From positions 5,766,001-5,830,000 of the forward strand of contig NZ_JASVWB010000002.1 in NCBI RefSeq assembly GCF_030287445.1: 64,000 nt of DNA, in the 5' to 3' direction. The notes under the pieces are model-generated. The model had not been told where the DNA came from. It worked only from the letters and a program-made list of their open reading frames with translations, and ran no database searches. The stretch comes from Streptomyces sp. ALI-76-A. Its GTDB lineage: Bacteria > Actinomycetota > Actinomycetes > Streptomycetales > Streptomycetaceae. Both the position numbers and the translations under genes were made by a program. Positions within the stretch are counted from its first letter, which is position 1. Each line of letters begins with the position of its first letter. This document shows positions 53,412-61,638 of the stretch, piece by piece.

Positions 53412-53780
53412 GTGCAACTCGAAGCGCACGCCCCGTCCGTACCGCCTTCCGAAACGATCCCCCCGCCCGGCCTCACGGAGGACTCCACCTTGACTCCGCT
53501 CACCGCGCTCACCGCGCTCGACGACGCCATCGAGAACCTCGGCGTACCCGTCCCCTGCCGTTCCTACGACCCGGAGGTCTTCTTCGCCGAGTCGCCGGCC
53601 GACGTCGAGTACGCCAAGTCCCTCTGCCGCACCTGCCCGCTGATGGAGGCCTGCCTCGCCGGCGCCAAGGAGCGGCGCGAGCCCTGGGGCGTCTGGGGTG
53701 GCGAACTGTTCGTCCAGGGTGTCGTCGTCGCCCGGAAGCGGCCGCGTGGTCGCCCGCGCAAGAACCCGGTCACGGCATGA
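53412..53780 (+). CDS. wblC: WblC (WhiB7-type) transcription factor
   Basis: The 122-aa protein has the four Fe-S cysteines C49, C72, C75 and C81, the GVWGG turn (93-97) and a C-terminal AT-hook RGRPRK (112-117). WhiB7/WblC binds sigma region 4 and activates antibiotic-resistance genes, including its own promoter. GAGGAAG is 7 bases before the GTG. The long leader with an ORF and terminator, and the WblC-type promoter, indicate autoregulation by attenuation and activation. Confidence 0.96.
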   Translation: MQLEAHAPSVPPSETIPPPGLTEDSTLTPLTALTALDDAIENLGVPVPCRSYDPEVFFAESPADVEYAKSLCRTCPLMEACLAGAKERREPWGVWGGELFVQGVVVARKRPRGRPRKNPVTA

Positions 53781-54106
53781 ACACCAACATCGCAGGAACG
53801 ATCGACCGTCCCCTCACGCACGACCCCAAGAAGCAGGCCCCGATGAAGCCGTCCACCGACGAACCAGCAGGCGCCACGCCTGAAGACTTCACCATGAGCG
53901 GCGCGATGGACTCGCGCCAGAACAGGACCCGAGAGATGCAACTCATCCCAGAAGCCCTGGCTCGCGCGCATATGCACGAGCTACTGCGCGAGGCCGAGCG
54001 AGACCGACAGGCCGTGCGTCTGGTGGCCGCCCGCCGGATGCAGCGCCGGGCCGAGCGCGCCTCGCTGCGCGCCCGCCGCGCGCTCGCCATGGCCGTCATG
54101 CAGTAG
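53777..54106 (+). CDS. Small basic helical protein coupled to wblC
   Basis: The 109-aa frame starts ATG overlapping the wblC stop (ATGA). The C-terminal half is an Arg/Ala-rich helix (RDRQAVRLVAARRMQRRAERASLRARRALA). No family is known to me. Strict coupling suggests a role in the WblC response, or possibly merely conserved synteny. Confidence 0.7.
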   Translation: MNTNIAGTIDRPLTHDPKKQAPMKPSTDEPAGATPEDFTMSGAMDSRQNRTREMQLIPEALARAHMHELLREAERDRQAVRLVAARRMQRRAERASLRARRALAMAVMQ

Positions 54107-54157
54107 CCCTGGAACACATCTGAGGCGAGGGCCTCCCGATGAGGGAGGCTCAGCTCT

Positions 54158-54201
54158 CACCGCGGGGGCCGGTCCGGCCGAACGGACCGGTCCCCGCGGT
54201 G
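54158..54201. terminator. Hairpin terminator between the wblC unit and the ABC1 gene
   Basis: An inverted repeat with 19-bp arms and one wobble (54158-54176 and 54183-54201) lies in the convergent gap. A smaller hairpin GCCTCCC/GGGAGGC precedes it at about 54131-54149. Confidence 0.8.
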
Positions 54202-54283
54202 CGTTGGGGCACCCGTCCAGCCGCAGGCCGCGACGCCGTCGTCATCAGGTGACGAGAGTTCCGCAGCCAGGCGGTGGCGACGC

Positions 54284-55654
54284 TCAGGCCTCCGCGGCCG
54301 GTTCCTCCTCGTTCAGGAGGTCCTCGGGGACGAACCCGGGCAGCCACTCCTCCAGCTCCTCGCGCAGACGCACCGTGGCGCCCAACTGGCACAGCACGCC
54401 GATCGTGCTCAGGGTCACGCGGTGGATGAGGAGGTAGGCCGGGGGGAGGTTGAGCCGCTTGGCCAGTTGGTAGGCGGGGGAGCGGGGATCGGCGATACGG
54501 GCCGCCTGGCTGCGCATCCAGCCGCGGGTGAAGGTGAACTCGTCGGCCTGGGCCGGTTCGATGATCGGCAGGAGGTAGTCGAGGACGGCGTCCGGGTCGA
54601 GCTCTATGGATTCCTTGACGAATCCCTCGCGGCACAGAAGCTCGTAGACGGCCTCGGCCTCGCCGTCGAGCGTCATGCGCAGGGAGGTTCCGATGGTGGC
54701 CGGCAGGCCGCCCGGGAGACGGTCGACCGTGCCGAAGTCCAGGACACCCAGACGCCAGTCGTCCTCACCGTCCGGGCCGCCGGGCAGGAGACGGAAGTTG
54801 CCCGGATGGGGATCGGCGTGCAGCAGACCGGTGCGGGCGGGGCCGGAGAAGAGGAAGCGGGCCAGCAGCTGACCGGCGCGGTCACGCTGCTCCTGCGTGC
54901 CGTCGGAGATCACCTCCGAGAGCGGCAGCCCGTCCATCCACTCCGTCACCAGGACCTGCTCGCACTGGTGGACCACGCCGGGCACCACGACATCGGGGTC
55001 GTCCGTGAACTCCTCGGCGTGAGCGCGCTGAGCCTGTGCCTCCAGGCCGTAGTCCAGTTCCTCGGAGACCCGGTCCTTGAGCTCCATGATCAGCGGCTTG
55101 ATGTCCACGCCGGGGATCAGGGGTCCCAGCAGACGGGCGAACCGGCTCAGCTGGTTCAGGTCGGACAACAGGGCCTCGCCGGCGCCCGGGTACTGCACCT
55201 TGACCGCCACCTCACGGCCGTCGTGCCACACCGCGCGATGCACCTGACCGATCGAGGCGGCCGCCGAAGGCTTGTCCTCGAACTCGCGGAACAGATCCTT
55301 CCAGTCCTTGCCGAGTCGCTCCGCCAGCACGGTGTGCACGGTGCGGGTCGGCATCGGAGGCGCCGCTTCCTGGAGCTTCGTCAGGGCCGCCCGGTAGGGG
55401 CCGGCGACCTCCTCGGGAAGCGCCGACTCGAACACCGACAGGGCCTGGCCGAACTTCATCGCGCCGCCCTTGAGCTCACCGAGGACCTTGAACAGCTGAT
55501 CGGCGGTGCGCTGTTGCAGCTCGCGGCCGACCAGCTCGGCGGACTCGCCCACGATCCGCTTGCCGAGCCCCCAGGTCGCCCGTCCGGCGAAACCGAGCGG
55601 GAGCGCGGCAAGCTTGGCGGTACGGGTTACCGCCTTCCGGGGAAGATCAGACAT
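54284..55654 (-). CDS. ABC1/AarF-family kinase-like protein
   Basis: The 456-aa protein has ABC1 features: KGGAMKFGQALSVFESALPEE (ABC1-specific), LLHADPHPGNF (catalytic/metal) and VLDFGTVDRL (DFG-like). Members act near ubiquinone/menaquinone synthesis or mitochondrial homologues (ADCK). GGAGG is about five bases before the ATG. It overlaps the ThiF-like gene end by 8 bases and is downstream of wblC in a convergent arrangement, as in mycobacteria. Confidence 0.92.
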   Translation of the reverse strand: MSDLPRKAVTRTAKLAALPLGFAGRATWGLGKRIVGESAELVGRELQQRTADQLFKVLGELKGGAMKFGQALSVFESALPEEVAGPYRAALTKLQEAAPPMPTRTVHTVLAERLGKDWKDLFREFEDKPSAAASIGQVHRAVWHDGREVAVKVQYPGAGEALLSDLNQLSRFARLLGPLIPGVDIKPLIMELKDRVSEELDYGLEAQAQRAHAEEFTDDPDVVVPGVVHQCEQVLVTEWMDGLPLSEVISDGTQEQRDRAGQLLARFLFSGPARTGLLHADPHPGNFRLLPGGPDGEDDWRLGVLDFGTVDRLPGGLPATIGTSLRMTLDGEAEAVYELLCREGFVKESIELDPDAVLDYLLPIIEPAQADEFTFTRGWMRSQAARIADPRSPAYQLAKRLNLPPAYLLIHRVTLSTIGVLCQLGATVRLREELEEWLPGFVPEDLLNEEEPAAEA

Positions 55655-57005
55655 GCGCCCTCCAGGTCCCAGCAAGCCGCGCCGCTTGTGCTCCGCGACG
55701 TAACTCCTTCGACGGTCGTTGCTCCGCCATTGTCTCGTGCTGCTCCACGTCCTTGGCGGTGTGTTCCCCCTTACCTTTCTCAGCCGCCCCGCACGGGCAG
55801 GCGGAGTGCGCCCAGACCGGCCGAGCATGCCAGGTGAGAGCGGGCAGGGAGACCTCCCAGCGCGCCCCGGCGCTCGACGGTACCCGCCCGTCCAGGAAGG
55901 TGAGCGCGTGGGTCGCCGCCAGTCCCGCGACCGTGGTGGCCAGCGCCAGGTCGCAGGGGCGCGTCGGGCGTGGCCGGCTGGAGCGCCACTGGGCCACCAG
56001 CCGGGGCCAGGCCTGGTCCCGGTCGACGCGTGCCTCGTGCAGACATCCGGCGCACCCCGTCTCGCCGGGCAGGACGAACGGGCCCACCACTCCGGTTCCT
56101 TCCACGACCCCGGCGTAGAGGTGGGGTGTGCCGGAGGAGATCAGGGCTTCGGCGGCGGACGGGGCCGGCGCGTGGACGTCCACGTCGTCGCGCGGAGCGA
56201 GGATCACCAGGGACAGGCCGGCGTCGTCGCCCTGGGGCTCGGTGCGAGGTCCGCGGCGCGGCGGGCTGTCCGGCGCGGCTCGGCGCACGGCCCGCCGGGC
56301 GGCTTCCTCCCTGCGGTCGCCCACGGACTCGGCGGGCAGTCCGCCCGGTGCGACGTCCGCCGGCTCGACCCGGCCGAGGTCGCGTACCTCCACCTCGCCC
56401 ACTCCCGCGCCCGACAGCAGTGCGGCCAGCACCGTGCCCACCCGGCCCGCACCCCTGACCTGGACGCGCAGGGAGCGCCGGGCGGCCAGAAGCCCGATCG
56501 CCTCGCCCGGCTCGGACGTGGTCAGTGACAGCGAGGCCAGATCGGGGCGCAGCCGGTCGAGGACCTTCTCCTTCGCGCGCAGGGCATCGGCGGCCGGCCC
56601 TCCGCCTCTCGCATCGTCCAGGAGCCCGGCTCGCGCCAGCCGCTCCACCAGGGCGTCGACGTGTCCCTCGGGCAGGTCCATACGGCGGCCCTCCTCCCGT
56701 AGCAGCGGGAGCCCGCGCGTGCCGTTGAGCAGGTCGAGGAAGCTGCCGGTCGCCGTGTCCATCGGCCCCAGCGTCATCGCGTGCGCCGGAGTCATCCCGA
56801 ACTGCACGGTGTTGAGGTCGCGCCAGCCCCGCCGGAGAGCGGGTTTCACGACCGGAACGATCGACCTGGAAACCGGCGACTGCGATGCCGTTGGTTGAGA
56901 TGCCGTCGGTTGGGATGTCGTCGGCTGAGCCGTCGCCGACTGGCCAACCGTCGACCTCGATCGCGTCGACTGCGATCGCGTCGACTGTGCATTCGTTCGT
57001 TGCAT
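55647..57005 (-). CDS. ThiF/MoeB-like (E1-type) protein with repetitive Ser/Thr N-terminus
   Basis: The 452-aa product has a ThiF-like Rossmann domain (VRGAGRVGTVLAALLSGAGVG at ~205) and Zn cysteines (CAGC, CPC). The classic Arg finger and adenylation residues are not all evident, so catalysis is uncertain. The first 50 residues are eight 5-residue Ser/Thr repeats (QSTRS, QPTAS and so on) that look like a recent microsatellite. It overlaps the ABC1 gene start. Its function is unknown. Confidence 0.85.
   Translation of the reverse strand: MQRTNAQSTRSQSTRSRSTVGQSATAQPTTSQPTASQPTASQSPVSRSIVPVVKPALRRGWRDLNTVQFGMTPAHAMTLGPMDTATGSFLDLLNGTRGLPLLREEGRRMDLPEGHVDALVERLARAGLLDDARGGGPAADALRAKEKVLDRLRPDLASLSLTTSEPGEAIGLLAARRSLRVQVRGAGRVGTVLAALLSGAGVGEVEVRDLGRVEPADVAPGGLPAESVGDRREEAARRAVRRAAPDSPPRRGPRTEPQGDDAGLSLVILAPRDDVDVHAPAPSAAEALISSGTPHLYAGVVEGTGVVGPFVLPGETGCAGCLHEARVDRDQAWPRLVAQWRSSRPRPTRPCDLALATTVAGLAATHALTFLDGRVPSSAGARWEVSLPALTWHARPVWAHSACPCGAAEKGKGEHTAKDVEQHETMAEQRPSKELRRGAQAARLAGTWRAHV
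56868..56987 (-). repeat. 15-bp tandem repeats in the ThiF-like N-terminus
   Basis: Eight 15-bp units encode pentapeptides QSTRS, QSTRS, RSTVG, QSATA, QPTTS, QPTAS, QPTAS and QSPVS. The array is in frame and should expand or shrink without breaking the gene. Confidence 0.85.
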
Positions 57006-57122
57006 GGCAGGCCCCCGTAGCCCTCGCGCCCTCGTGGCACATCCCCGTGTGCCGGTGGACTCCCGTCGCACGTCCGCCGGCGAGTACCAGCATGGTCCGG
57101 CCTCGCCGTCCGGTGCTGAGCG

Positions 57123-57131
57123 TTGTCCACA
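57123..57131 (+). promoter_or_regulatory. DnaA-box-like sequence in the thiF / YgjP-like gap
   Basis: TTGTCCACA, the Streptomyces-type DnaA box, sits in the 259-bp divergent gap, with a triple ACAAGTCGGTCA-type repeat close by. Confidence 0.4.
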
Positions 57132-57151
57132 GGCGGTGGGTATTCGTCACA

Positions 57152-57180
57152 CAAGTCGGTCAAGTCGGTCAAGTCGGCCG
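57152..57180. repeat. Triple 10-bp repeat CAAGTCGGT in the thiF / YgjP-like gap
   Basis: CAAGTCGG occurs three times at 10-bp spacing within 57152-57180. One helical turn between copies suits a cooperative operator. Confidence 0.6.
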
Positions 57181-57264
57181 TCCGCATCGAACCCGTGTGG
57201 GGGATCGGAACCCAACCGTCCCGGAGTCGGGACTTCCCCCGTGCGCAGCGGGTAACGTCGGGGC

Positions 57265-57861
57265 GTGCCCGCCGACCCACTGCACCGCGCCGCAATGCCA
57301 CAGCGCAGCACGACGAGCCAGCCGCCGAGCGGCTCGGGGCCGAGCGCGATCGAGGTGCGCAGGAGTGCCCGCCGACGCCGGACGGTCTCCGCGTACCGCG
57401 AGGGCGATCGCACCGTCGTGCTCATCCCTGCCCGGATGTCCGAGGCCGAGGAACAGCGCTGGGTGAGCGTGATGCTCGACAAACTGGCCGCCCAGGAGAG
57501 CAAACGGGTCCTCGGCGACGCCGAGCTGACCGAACGCGCGGAGCGGCTGTCGGCCCAGTACTTCGACGGCCGGGCGCGGCCCGACTCGGTGCGCTGGGTC
57601 ACCAACCAGAACACCCGGTGGGGCTCGTGCACCCCCGCCGAGGGCAGCATCCGTCTGTCGCACCGGCTCCAGGGCATGCCCGAGTACGTCGTCGACTACG
57701 TCCTCCTGCACGAACTGGCGCATCTGCTCGTGCCCGGACACGGGCCGCGCTTCTGGCGGCTGCTGGAGGCCTATCCGCGGACCGAACGGGCCCGGGGCTA
57801 TCTCGAAGGCGTGGTCGCCGCCGAGCGACTGCCCCACCTGCCGGGCGCCCGCGCGGAGTGA
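57265..57861 (+). CDS. YgjP-like (M48 family / DUF45) metallopeptidase
   Basis: The protein has 198 residues with the zinc motif HELAHLLVPGHGPRFW (HExxH plus a later His) and the WGSC element preceding it (TRWGSC), typical of the YgjP/SprT-like zinc-peptidase family. The first 35 residues are disordered. The GTG start is without a strong ribosome site, so a start at an internal ATG is possible. It is divergent from the ThiF-like gene. Confidence 0.9.
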   Translation: MPADPLHRAAMPQRSTTSQPPSGSGPSAIEVRRSARRRRTVSAYREGDRTVVLIPARMSEAEEQRWVSVMLDKLAAQESKRVLGDAELTERAERLSAQYFDGRARPDSVRWVTNQNTRWGSCTPAEGSIRLSHRLQGMPEYVVDYVLLHELAHLLVPGHGPRFWRLLEAYPRTERARGYLEGVVAAERLPHLPGARAE

Positions 57862-57987
57862 CGATGCCGCCGCCCGGTCACCGCTCGGGATTTCGTACCG
57901 GATCTGTACCGACTTCCGTCGGTGTCCGAGTTTGCCGTTAGCCTGTCGCGACGCACTCGCATTCGGGATGGGGGACGGTCGTTACGC

Positions 57988-59565
57988 ATGGCCAGGGAAT
58001 TCCAACGCGGCCACAAGGCCAAGATCAGTGACCTGACCGCGGGCACGGATCTGTACGTCGGTGTACAGATCTCGGGCCCCGGACTGACCTTCGACATCAG
58101 CTGCTTCGGTCTCGACGCCGACGAACGGCTGTCGGACGACCGGTACTTCATCTTCTTCAACCAGCCGAAGTCTCCCGAGGAATCCATTCAGCTCCTGGGC
58201 GCGCAGGCGGGCGACACCGAAGCCTTCCGGGTCACGCTCGACCGGATCCCGCCGCAGATCCAGAAGCTGTCGTTCACGGCGACACTCGACGGCGCGGGTC
58301 AGATGTCACAGATCGCCCCTGGATACGTCCGTATCGTCGCCGGCGGCGAGGAGGTGGCCCGGTACTCCTTCGACGGCAGCGAGTTCTCCACCGAGCGTGC
58401 CGTGATGCTGGGTGACTTCTATCTCAAGGACGTGTGGCGGTTCGCCGCGGTCGGGCAGGGCTTCGACGGCGGCCTGGACGCGCTGCTGAAGAACTTCGGC
58501 GGAGAGGTCGCCGAGGAGGAACCCGCGCCCGCGCCGGCCGCCCCGGCACAGACCCAGGCGCCGTCGTTCGCCCCACCCCAGCAGCCGGCCCCGCCGCCCG
58601 CTCCGGCACCCAGCTTCGGCGCGCCCGCCCCGGCACCCGCTCCGGCACCCGCCTTCGGCACGCCGGCGCCAGCTCCGGCCCCGTCCGTCCACACGGCACC
58701 CACCATCGTCGGGACGACTCCGCCCGGCGGGGTCGGTACTCCGCCCGGCGTCCCGCCGCAGGCACCCGCCGCGCCGACGAGCCCGCACATGTTCACGCCT
58801 CCCGGGGCGGGCCCGCAGACGTTCACGCCCCCGGGCGCCCCCGGGGCCTTCCCCGGCCAGGGACAGCCCTTCGGCGGCGGCACGGCGATCGCGGCCGTGC
58901 CGCCCGAGGCGAATGTGCGCGTCGTCCTGACGAAGTACGCCGAAGCCCCTGTCGGGGACCGCTGGACGGAACAGAACCCACAGCTCGTGCGGGCCACGCT
59001 CACCAAGGGCGCCCCGATCCTCGCCAAGCAGGGCAGCATGGTCGCCTACCAGGGCGACATCGACTTCGCCCACAAGGGCTCGGGCCTGCTCGGCAAGCTC
59101 ACCGGAGCGCTCACCGGACAAGGCATGTCCCTGATGCGCTGTTCGGGTGACGGGGAGGTGTTCCTGGCCGACGAGGCGAGCCGCGTCTTCGTGATCCGCC
59201 TCCAGGGCGAGCAGCTCTTCACCAGCGCGCAGGGAGTGCTCGCCTTCGACGAGGCGCTGGAGACCGAGGTCCGCCGGATCGAGGGCGCGGGCCTGCCGGG
59301 CGGCGGCCTGTTCAGCATGCTCTTCTCCGGCACGGGCGCGGTCGCCGTGAAGACCCGCGGCGTACCGGTCGTCATCCCCGTCGGACCGGCCACCTATGTC
59401 GACGGGAACGCCGTCATCGGCTGGTCCGCCGGTGCGCAGGCCGTCACCACGACCGCGCTCAGGCTGCGCCGCTCCGGGTACTCCCGGCAGACCTCGGAGG
59501 CCGTGAACCTCCAGTTCCGCGGCGCTCCCGGCAATTTCGTCGTCGTACAGCCCTTCGAGGTGTGA
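57988..59565 (+). CDS. TerD-AIM24 fusion protein
   Basis: The 525-aa protein has an N-terminal TerD domain (about 1-185; DISCFGLDADERLSDDRYFIFFNQ with the Ca2+-binding Asp pair), a Pro/Ala-rich linker (190-310), and a C-terminal AIM24 domain (about 315-520; NPQLVRATLTKGAPILAKQGSMV). TerD proteins occur in tellurite and stress clusters and bind Ca2+. The gene heads a three-gene AIM24 unit. The start at MAREFQRGHK is chosen over one 22 codons upstream. Confidence 0.92.
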   Translation: MAREFQRGHKAKISDLTAGTDLYVGVQISGPGLTFDISCFGLDADERLSDDRYFIFFNQPKSPEESIQLLGAQAGDTEAFRVTLDRIPPQIQKLSFTATLDGAGQMSQIAPGYVRIVAGGEEVARYSFDGSEFSTERAVMLGDFYLKDVWRFAAVGQGFDGGLDALLKNFGGEVAEEEPAPAPAAPAQTQAPSFAPPQQPAPPPAPAPSFGAPAPAPAPAPAFGTPAPAPAPSVHTAPTIVGTTPPGGVGTPPGVPPQAPAAPTSPHMFTPPGAGPQTFTPPGAPGAFPGQGQPFGGGTAIAAVPPEANVRVVLTKYAEAPVGDRWTEQNPQLVRATLTKGAPILAKQGSMVAYQGDIDFAHKGSGLLGKLTGALTGQGMSLMRCSGDGEVFLADEASRVFVIRLQGEQLFTSAQGVLAFDEALETEVRRIEGAGLPGGGLFSMLFSGTGAVAVKTRGVPVVIPVGPATYVDGNAVIGWSAGAQAVTTTALRLRRSGYSRQTSEAVNLQFRGAPGNFVVVQPFEV

Positions 59566-59570
59566 GGCTC

Positions 59571-60248
59571 ATGGACACCCAGACTCTCAGCGCGCACCGC
59601 GCCCCTGCGACCGGCGTCCGGATGACGGTGCACAGCTCCAAGACGCTCAAGGTCACCATGGCCACCGGGCACGATCTGCTGGCCAAGGCCGGCTCGATGA
59701 TCGCGTACGACGGCTATGTGCAGTTCGACGGGCCGCCGGCCACCCTGCGCCGTTCGGCGGAGGAGATGGTCACCGGTGAGGGCGGCAGGCTGATGCTCTG
59801 CCGCGGCGACGGCGACCTGTACCTCGCCGACTACGGCGGCGACGTCCTCGTCCTCCACCTGAACGGCGAGGCCCTCTCGGTCAACGGCGCCACCCTGCTG
59901 GCCTGCGACGCCTCGCTGGAACTGACCATCGAGCCGGTCAAGGGCCTCGCCAAGCTGTCCGGCTCGGGCCTGACCAACCTCGTCGTACGGGGCACGGGCT
60001 GGGTCGCGCTGGTCAGCCGGGGCATTCCGATGGCCCTGGACTGCGCCGAACGGGAGACCTACGTCGACCCGGACGCGCTCATCGCCTGGACCACCGGCCT
60101 GGACATGAAGGCCCGCCGTACGGTCAAGGCGAGCGCCCTCCTCGGCCGGGGCAGCGGTGAGGCCTTCCAGATCGGCTTCAAGGGGCAGGGCTTCGTGGTC
60201 GTCCAGCCGAGCGAGGACACCGGCGACCGATTCAAGATCCGGGGCTGA
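59571..60248 (+). CDS. AIM24-family protein (second in the TerD-AIM24 unit)
   Basis: The 225-aa protein is a stand-alone AIM24 domain (KVTMATGHDLLAKAGSMIAYDGYVQ). It begins 5 bases after the TerD-fusion stop with TGAGG upstream; a GTG at 59562 overlapping the stop is an alternative. AIM24 proteins share a beta-rich double-stranded fold; function in bacteria is unknown. Confidence 0.9.
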   Translation: MDTQTLSAHRAPATGVRMTVHSSKTLKVTMATGHDLLAKAGSMIAYDGYVQFDGPPATLRRSAEEMVTGEGGRLMLCRGDGDLYLADYGGDVLVLHLNGEALSVNGATLLACDASLELTIEPVKGLAKLSGSGLTNLVVRGTGWVALVSRGIPMALDCAERETYVDPDALIAWTTGLDMKARRTVKASALLGRGSGEAFQIGFKGQGFVVVQPSEDTGDRFKIRG

Positions 60249-60267
60249 GGGGAGCACCAGGCACATC

Positions 60268-61005
60268 ATGCACAGCACACTCTTCGCACATATCCCGGTG
60301 GAGTCCACCGGCCGCTACACCCTGCAGAACCCGCAGCTCCTCAAGACCGACGTCACCCAGGGCAGCAGCCCCGTGCTCGCCCGCCAGGGCGCCATGGTGG
60401 CCTTCGAGGGCCAGGTGGAGTTCGACAGCGAGTACCGCAACCGCAGCTGGCGCAACGTCGAACGGATGACCGGTGAGCGCCTGGAACTCATGCGCTGCAA
60501 GGGCAACGGCGTCGTCTACCTCGCCAACCTGGCCCAGCACCTGCACATCATGGAGGTCGGCCGCGGTCTGACGGTCGACAGCTCCTACGTCCTCGCCTTC
60601 GACGGCTCCCTGGGGGTCGGCATCGTGGCGGTCGACAGCGCCGTGGAGATCGCCTCGGCGGGCGCCTACAACCTGGAGCTGTCCGGCTCCGGACAGCTCG
60701 TCCTCATGACCTCGGGCGAGCCGCTGGTCATGGAGGTCACCCCGGAGAAGAACGTCTGCTGCGACGCGGACGCCGTGGTCGCCTGGTCCACGTCCCTGCG
60801 GACCCAGCTCCAGGCACCCACCTCCACGTCCGCGGTGTGGCGCCGCAAGGGCTCCACCGGTGAGGGCTGGGAGATGCAGTTCTCCGGGACCGGCCACGTC
60901 CTGGTGCAGCCCAGCGAGCTGCTGCCGCCGCAGCACCTGCGTTCGTCGGGGATGCTCGGCCAGTTCGGTATGCGGGGCAACTCCCTCGGGGCGGGCAACG
61001 CCTGA
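60268..61005 (+). CDS. AIM24-family protein (third in the TerD-AIM24 unit)
   Basis: The 245-aa protein is another AIM24 domain (NPQLLKTDVTQGSSPVLARQGAMV), most like the fusion's C-terminal half. It lies 19 bases after the second AIM24 gene and ends before a strong hairpin, so the three genes form one operon. Confidence 0.9.
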   Translation: MHSTLFAHIPVESTGRYTLQNPQLLKTDVTQGSSPVLARQGAMVAFEGQVEFDSEYRNRSWRNVERMTGERLELMRCKGNGVVYLANLAQHLHIMEVGRGLTVDSSYVLAFDGSLGVGIVAVDSAVEIASAGAYNLELSGSGQLVLMTSGEPLVMEVTPEKNVCCDADAVVAWSTSLRTQLQAPTSTSAVWRRKGSTGEGWEMQFSGTGHVLVQPSELLPPQHLRSSGMLGQFGMRGNSLGAGNA

Positions 61006-61063
61006 GCACCGGCATCGCCTGAGCACCGGCACCGCCGGAGGACACGCGTCACGGAGGACGCAC

Positions 61064-61097
61064 GTAAGGGGCGACCGGCAGGCCGGTCGCCCCTTAC
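61064..61097. terminator. Hairpin terminator after the AIM24 unit
   Basis: A 16-bp perfect inverted repeat (arms 61064-61079 and 61082-61097) separates the AIM24 genes from the convergent Nudix gene. Confidence 0.88.
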
Positions 61098-61116
61098 TCC
61101 GGTTCGTGGCTCCCGT

Positions 61117-61638
61117 TCACAGCCGCGCGCGGGTCGCTTCCAGCAGCCGTACGACCGACTCGTCCGCCACCGCCGCGACCTCGTCGTAGGCGAACCAGCG
61201 CACATCGAGCGACTCGTCGCTGACGGCGTGTGCCGCGCCGGACGGGGCCACGGCCGCGTACTGGACGTCGAAGTGGCAGTGGCACGGCGGCGGGATCGGA
61301 TGCCGGTCCAGGCGCACCGGGCCGCCCGGAAGCAGCGTGAGTCCCTCGATGCCGGATTCCTCCGTGGCCTCCCGCAGGGCCGCCTCGTCGAGAGAGGCGT
61401 CCTGTGGCTCGCAGTGGCCGCCCATCTGTAGCCACATGCGCAGCTTCCTGTGCAGGGTCAGCAGCACCCGGCCGCGCTCCGGATCGACCACCAGGGCGCT
61501 CGCCGTGAGGTGACCGGCCCGGCACGACTTCCACATGGCGTCCTGGTGATGCGCCAGATGGTCGAGATAGGACTGGCGCAGCTCGTCCTGGTCCTCGTAC
61601 CGCTTCAGGACGAGGACCGTGTCGTCGTGCAGGCTCAC
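61117..61638 (-). CDS. Nudix-family hydrolase with an atypical Nudix box
   Basis: The 173-aa protein has GGHCEPQDASLDEAALREATEESG, which aligns with the Nudix box but has one extra residue and Asp in place of the first Glu, so activity may be altered. The GTG start overlaps the stop of the DUF2342 gene (GTGA), so the two genes are co-translated. Substrate unknown. Confidence 0.85.
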   Translation of the reverse strand: MSLHDDTVLVLKRYEDQDELRQSYLDHLAHHQDAMWKSCRAGHLTASALVVDPERGRVLLTLHRKLRMWLQMGGHCEPQDASLDEAALREATEESGIEGLTLLPGGPVRLDRHPIPPPCHCHFDVQYAAVAPSGAAHAVSDESLDVRWFAYDEVAAVADESVVRLLEATRARL

